Assembly (NCBI GenBank): GCA_020637295.1
Contig: JACJWF010000021.1
Location: 1 to 34,486 of the forward strand
Length of the DNA: 34,486 nucleotides
Direction of reading: 5' to 3'
From: Acidimicrobiaceae bacterium
GTDB taxonomy: Bacteria; Actinomycetota; Acidimicrobiia; Acidimicrobiales; Ilumatobacteraceae
How positions within the stretch are numbered: the stretch's first letter is position 1; every line of letters begins with the position of its first letter. This document shows, piece by piece, positions 31,191-34,486 of the stretch. A program made the translations under genes and the position numbers. The notes beneath the pieces are model-generated. The model was not told the DNA's origin. It was given only the letters and a program-made list of their open reading frames with translations, and did no database searches.

Positions 31191-32057
31191 CTACGCCGGC
31201 GTGGGCCCGTCGGGCCGGATGCGCAGCACGTTGGCCGGCAGCGGCGCGTGGAGGCGCCCGTCGTCGAAGGCCGCCAGTGCCAGCAGCCGCCAGCAACTGC
31301 GCACCGCGTAGTACCGACCGGGGTGCACGGCCACCCGCAGCCGGTAGATCAGCCGGTCATCGCGCACGTCGATGACGCCGACGGCCACGGGTTCGCCGGC
31401 CAGCATGCCTTCCACGTCGGGGTGCTCCGCCAGGGCCCGGCACAGCGAGGTGGCCACGTCGTCCAGCACGGCGCGGTCCATCGTGCGGAGCACCTCGAGG
31501 TCGATCACCGCCGACACGGCCTTGGAGACGTTGGCCACGCGGGTGACGGAACCATGGGGCACGTACCAGATGAGGCCGGTGTAGTCCCGGATGCGCGCCG
31601 AGCGCAGGGTGACCCGCTCCACCACACCCGTGACCACGCCAAGGTCGACGTCGTCGCCGACGCCGAACTGGTCCTCCGTCAACACGAAGAAGCCGGAGAG
31701 GATGTCGCGCATGACCTGCTGGGCACCGAACGCCACGGCACCGCCGATGATCGTCGCCGCGGCGACGAACGCCCCGATGTTGACACCCATCTCGCTGACC
31801 ACGGTGATGACGGCGATCGTCCAGATGGTGCCGACCAGGGCGGAACGGATGGCGGCGCCCGCGGCCCGCTGACGGGCCTCTGCCCGCGACGGGTCCATCC
31901 CCGGGATGTCGAACGTGCGGCGCAGCGTGCGGCGCAGGACCGCCCGCAGGATCAGAGTGACCACCCAGGCCGACAGCAAGATGAGCACGATCCGCACCGG
32001 CGGGCTCTGCACCAGGTCGTTCAGGGTGTCCACCCATTCCGGTCGCCGAGGTCGCAC
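31191..32057 (-). CDS. Small-conductance mechanosensitive channel (MscS family)
   Basis: Membrane channel of 288 residues that opens under membrane tension to release solutes on hypo-osmotic shock. It has an N-terminal helix (IVLILLSAWVVTLILRAVL), a second at about residues 75-95, and the pore helix TM3 region IIGGAVAFGAQQVMRDILSG with the Ala/Gly packing typical of MscS. It is followed by the beta domain (FGVGDDVDLGVVTGVVERVTLRSARIRDYTG) and WYVPHGSVTRVANVSK. The GTG at 32057 lies 7 bases after a TAAGGT box. It diverges from the LytR-CpsA-Psr gene. Together with the betaine importer it provides both arms of osmotic adaptation, though the genes are far apart. Confidence 0.93.
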   Translation of the reverse strand: MRPRRPEWVDTLNDLVQSPPVRIVLILLSAWVVTLILRAVLRRTLRRTFDIPGMDPSRAEARQRAAGAAIRSALVGTIWTIAVITVVSEMGVNIGAFVAAATIIGGAVAFGAQQVMRDILSGFFVLTEDQFGVGDDVDLGVVTGVVERVTLRSARIRDYTGLIWYVPHGSVTRVANVSKAVSAVIDLEVLRTMDRAVLDDVATSLCRALAEHPDVEGMLAGEPVAVGVIDVRDDRLIYRLRVAVHPGRYYAVRSCWRLLALAAFDDGRLHAPLPANVLRIRPDGPTPA

Positions 32058-32064
32058 CCGCGGA

Positions 32065-32070
32065 ACCTTA
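32065..32070 (-). promoter_or_regulatory. Leaderless-type -10 box (TAAGGT) for the MscS gene
   Basis: The minus-strand TAAGGT ends 7 bases before the GTG at 32057, within the 43-base divergent region shared with the LytR-CpsA-Psr gene. Confidence 0.5.
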
Positions 32071-32085
32071 CCCCGACACCACCGC

Positions 32086-32091
32086 TAGCCT
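32086..32091 (+). promoter_or_regulatory. Leaderless-type -10 box (TAGCCT) for the LytR-CpsA-Psr gene
   Basis: TAGCCT ends 9 bases before the ATG at 32101, identical in hexamer and spacing to the valS promoter. Confidence 0.5.
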
Positions 32092-32100
32092 TACGGCCCG

Positions 32101-33426
32101 ATGAGCGAGGCCAGCGAGAAGCCGCCGAAACCGTTCAAGCGCCGGCACACCAACGGGCAGCGGGCGGTGCTGGCGCTGAACATCGTGGTCATCATCGCCT
32201 GCCTCGCAGGTGCCGGCGTCCTGCTCTACGGCAAGCAGCAACTGGACGACACACTCGTGGCCCCGCCGCCCGAGGTGGTCACCACCCCGCCCACCACTGC
32301 GGCACCGGACACCACCGTCGAGGGCGCCACCACCACACTCGGCCCGTCCACCTCCACACCGGAGACGTTCCCGGCGGCGGACCCCGAGGCCAAGAACTTC
32401 CTCATCACCGGCGCCGACGCCAACCCGTGCGTGGACCCCAACTCGCCGTGGGCCAACGCCGCCGACCCGCAGCGGGAGAGCATCGGCAGCCGCACCGACA
32501 GCATCATGGTGCTGCGACTGGACCCCGTCACCCGCCAGGCCGCGGTGCTGTCGTTCCCCCGCGACCTGTGGGTGAAGATCCCCGGCCGCGGCAAGAACCG
32601 GATCAACTCGGCCGGCGACCAGTTGGCCCAGACGATCTACGACAACTTCGGCATCGTCGTGGACCACACCCTCACGGTGGACTTCTGTGCGTTCAAGCGG
32701 ATCGTCGACGCCGTGGGTGGCGTGGCCGTGCCGTTCTCCACGCCGATCAAGGACGCCAACGTCGGGCTGGACATCCCCGTTGCCGGCTGCCATGTGTTCA
32801 GCGGTGACGAGGCCTTGGCCTACGTGCGTTCCCGTCACCTGAAGTGGGTGGACGAGGACGGCACGGCCCACGAGGACCGGGCCAGCGACCTGGGCCGGAT
32901 CTCCCGCCAGCAGGACTTCCTGCGCCGCACCCTGCAGGCCGCACTGGACAAGGGCATCTTCGACCCCGCCGTGGCGTCGGCGCTGATCGACTCCCTCCAG
33001 ACGTACATCGTGCGCGACGAGGGGCTGCAGCAGCTGAACGACATGCTGGAGTTCGCCGGCGTGCTGCGCGACGTGGACCCGTCGACGATCAACACGTACC
33101 AAATCGAGGGCTCGGGCACGATGATCAACGGCAACGCCGTGCTGGAGCCGCGGATCAAGGGCGACAACATGAAGGCGATCCTCGCCATCTTCCAGGGGAC
33201 GGCTCCGCTGGCCAGCGCCCCGGAGCAAGTGTTCGAGACCACCACCACGTCCACCCTGCCGGCGCCGTCCACCACCACCCCGCGCACGACGGCCACCACC
33301 ACGACGGTGCCGGCCACGACCACCACCGCGGCCACCACGGTGCCGGCGGCCACCACCACGACGGTGGCGGGGCCGGAGGAGAACGTCAAGGGCGACATCG
33401 TCCCCGACGAGAACATCTCCTGCTAG
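32101..33426 (+). CDS. LytR-CpsA-Psr family wall-glycopolymer transferase
   Basis: Membrane-anchored extracytoplasmic enzyme of 441 residues that transfers lipid-linked glycopolymers to peptidoglycan. A basic N-terminus precedes one membrane helix (about 22-43), then a Pro/Thr-rich spacer. The LCP domain begins near residue 98 with NFLITGAD; it contains SRTDSIMVLRLDP (Arg131, Asp133), LSFPRDLWVKIPG (Arg154, Asp155), INSAG and DLGRISRQQDFL, the expected pyrophosphate-lipid and metal-binding residues. The last 70 residues form a low-complexity Thr/Pro/Ala tail ending ENISC, which may span the wall. Actinobacterial relatives attach arabinogalactan or teichoic-type polymers; the substrate here is unknown. 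Confidence 0.93.
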   Translation: MSEASEKPPKPFKRRHTNGQRAVLALNIVVIIACLAGAGVLLYGKQQLDDTLVAPPPEVVTTPPTTAAPDTTVEGATTTLGPSTSTPETFPAADPEAKNFLITGADANPCVDPNSPWANAADPQRESIGSRTDSIMVLRLDPVTRQAAVLSFPRDLWVKIPGRGKNRINSAGDQLAQTIYDNFGIVVDHTLTVDFCAFKRIVDAVGGVAVPFSTPIKDANVGLDIPVAGCHVFSGDEALAYVRSRHLKWVDEDGTAHEDRASDLGRISRQQDFLRRTLQAALDKGIFDPAVASALIDSLQTYIVRDEGLQQLNDMLEFAGVLRDVDPSTINTYQIEGSGTMINGNAVLEPRIKGDNMKAILAIFQGTAPLASAPEQVFETTTTSTLPAPSTTTPRTTATTTTVPATTTTAATTVPAATTTTVAGPEENVKGDIVPDENISC

Positions 33427-34346
33427 CTGCGCTCCAGCGCCAGGGTCAGGGCCTCGGCGACATCGCTCGGGCCGCCGATGGTGGTCAGCCGGGCGCCGGT
33501 TCGGGCGCAGAACGCGGTGGCCTCGTCGCAGTCGCTGTCCGGGGCGATCACCACCAGCTCGTCCAGGCAGCCGGCGGCGGCCACCGGGTCGCCCTCCACC
33601 GTGGCCCGGCAGTCGCTGAGCAGTACGACCACCTTGCGGCCGGCCCGGCTGCGGGCCAGCTGGTCGCCGGCCACCCGCAACGCACCCGCCAGGTCGGTGG
33701 TGCCGAAGCCCCGCAGCGAGAGCACGTCGTTGACCACCAACTCTCCCGGCTTCGGGGTGGTCTGTCCCTTGGCCACCACGACGTCCTTGCCGAAGGCCAG
33801 CACGCTGTAGTCCTCCGGGCTGCGGCTGGCCACGGCGGCCGCGGCGAGCGCGGCGGTGGCCAGCGGCTTGCCGCCCATCGAGCCGCTGCGGTCCACCAGC
33901 AGGCACAGTGCGGTGCCGGGGCGCACCCAGCTGCGGACCCGCAGGCGCTCGACGTCCACCACGCCGGTGGCCCGGTGCTCGGCCAGGGCTTCCATGCTGG
34001 CGTCGAGGTCGAGGTCGCCACCGTCGGGGCGGTAGGGCAGGGAAGCCAGCTTGCCGATGCCCCGTGGGCGCACCGGGCCGCGGCGGGCCAGGTCGAGGAA
34101 CAGCTTGGCGGCCAGCCTGCGGGCCAACTCGCGCAGGCGGCGGTCGGTGGCGCCCACCAGGTCGGCCAGGGTGGCCAGGGTCTCGTCGGGGTCCTCGCGC
34201 ATCGCGTCCTCGACAGCACTCTCGTCCAGCTCGCCGACCTCCGGGGAGATCTGCTCGAAGCGCGGGTTGCGGGCCAGCTCCCGCCGCGACGTCGTCCGCT
34301 TCTGGTTCTTGGCCACCTCCGCGTCGGCGTCGTCGCCCTCCTTCAC
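33423..34346 (-). CDS. VWA-domain protein (CoxE/MoxR-partner type)
   Basis: A 307-residue cytoplasmic protein. The charged N-terminal half (about 1-140, including LRELARRLAAKLFLDLARRG) is followed by a von Willebrand A domain: LCLLVDRSGSMGGKPL holds the MIDAS DxSxS at 152-156, GFGTTDLAGAL supplies the Thr and VVVLLSDCRAT the distal Asp. Such proteins usually work with a MoxR-type AAA+ ATPase as metal-insertion or remodelling chaperones. The GTG start overlaps the TGA of the upstream gene (GTGA at 34346-34343), so they form an operon. The gene's stop overlaps that of the LytR-CpsA-Psr gene, the two being convergent by 4 bases. Confidence 0.85.
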   Translation of the reverse strand: MKEGDDADAEVAKNQKRTTSRRELARNPRFEQISPEVGELDESAVEDAMREDPDETLATLADLVGATDRRLRELARRLAAKLFLDLARRGPVRPRGIGKLASLPYRPDGGDLDLDASMEALAEHRATGVVDVERLRVRSWVRPGTALCLLVDRSGSMGGKPLATAALAAAAVASRSPEDYSVLAFGKDVVVAKGQTTPKPGELVVNDVLSLRGFGTTDLAGALRVAGDQLARSRAGRKVVVLLSDCRATVEGDPVAAAGCLDELVVIAPDSDCDEATAFCARTGARLTTIGGPSDVAEALTLALERS

Positions 34347-34486
34347 GTCGGGTCGCTGGTGCCCCCCGCCGGGGTCGGGGCTTTTCCCCCGCCATCACCG
34401 CCCTCACCGTCGCCGCGGTCGGGCGGGGCGAAGACCTCCTGCCACAGCTCGGTGACGATGTCCTCCGGGCGGCGGTTGCAGCCCTC
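34343..34486 (-). CDS. C-terminal end of the gene upstream of the VWA gene (partial)
   Basis: The last 47 codons of a minus-strand gene run off the right edge. The visible residues EGCNRRPEDIVTELWQEVFAP are helix-like and are followed by a Gly/Asp-rich disordered tail. The stop overlaps the VWA start. An AAA+ ATPase of the MoxR type would be the expected partner of a VWA protein, but the fragment is too short to identify. Confidence 0.6.
   Translation of the reverse strand, partial: EGCNRRPEDIVTELWQEVFAPPDRGDGEGGDGGGKAPTPAGGTSDPT

Noticed and set aside
33240..33380. Repeated ACC/ACG triplets resembling a tandem repeat or CRISPR-like array
   Set aside because: These are irregular Thr/Pro codons of the LCP protein tail with no fixed unit and no spacers.

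Overview
The window is high-GC DNA (about 70 percent by eye, with many GTG starts) and reads as a chromosomal segment of an actinobacterium. Support comes from a DUF2510 protein, an LPXTG surface protein, LytR-CpsA-Psr and L,D-transpeptidase wall enzymes, and many start codons preceded by a TAnnnT box at leaderless distance. The Thr/Pro-rich linkers (TTT, TTAP) and the gene mix would fit Acidimicrobiia (Ilumatobacter-like), but that placement is inference. No rRNA, tRNA, CRISPR array or insertion sequence was found, and no gene-free stretch exceeds about 220 bases.

Left part (1-7.7 kb): the truncated metF end diverges from a DUF2510 membrane protein. Next come purH (minus strand), a small polyproline-tailed membrane protein, a three-gene ABC export operon (one ATPase and two different NodJ/DrrB-like permeases, coupled starts), an LPXTG-anchored surface protein and a flavin/F420-type split-barrel protein.

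Middle part (7.7-14.1 kb): a glycine betaine/proline-type uptake operon (proV-proW-proX, minus strand, 4-base overlaps). Its permease carries an unexpected C-terminal membrane domain of about 350 residues with eight predicted helices. It diverges from two tandem type IV pilin-like genes that share an unusual C-terminal alpha/beta-looking domain and a conserved leader with identical internal spacing.

Accessory patch (about 15.4-19.0 kb): a probably decayed tyrosine integrase, a DUF3800-like protein, an unrecognised protein with a winged helix and an EF-Tu-domain-2-like stretch, and a DUF4241/DUF2185 immunity-like protein, all on the minus strand. Base composition looks more AT-rich over roughly 15.4-17.5 kb. 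This is the least explained part of the window.

Right part (19.1-34.5 kb): an acyl-CoA dehydrogenase and a divergent secreted alpha/beta-hydrolase lipoprotein flank a large double dyad that looks like a TetR-type operator, suggesting a co-regulated ester or lipid degradation unit. Then come an acyltransferase-3/SGNH protein, an MFS exporter, cysS, a small conserved protein, an archaeal-type valS, an L,D-transpeptidase, an MscS channel, a LytR-CpsA-Psr protein, a VWA protein and the tail of the gene upstream of it. Housekeeping genes are interspersed with envelope genes; only the ABC, betaine and VWA groups look like real operons.
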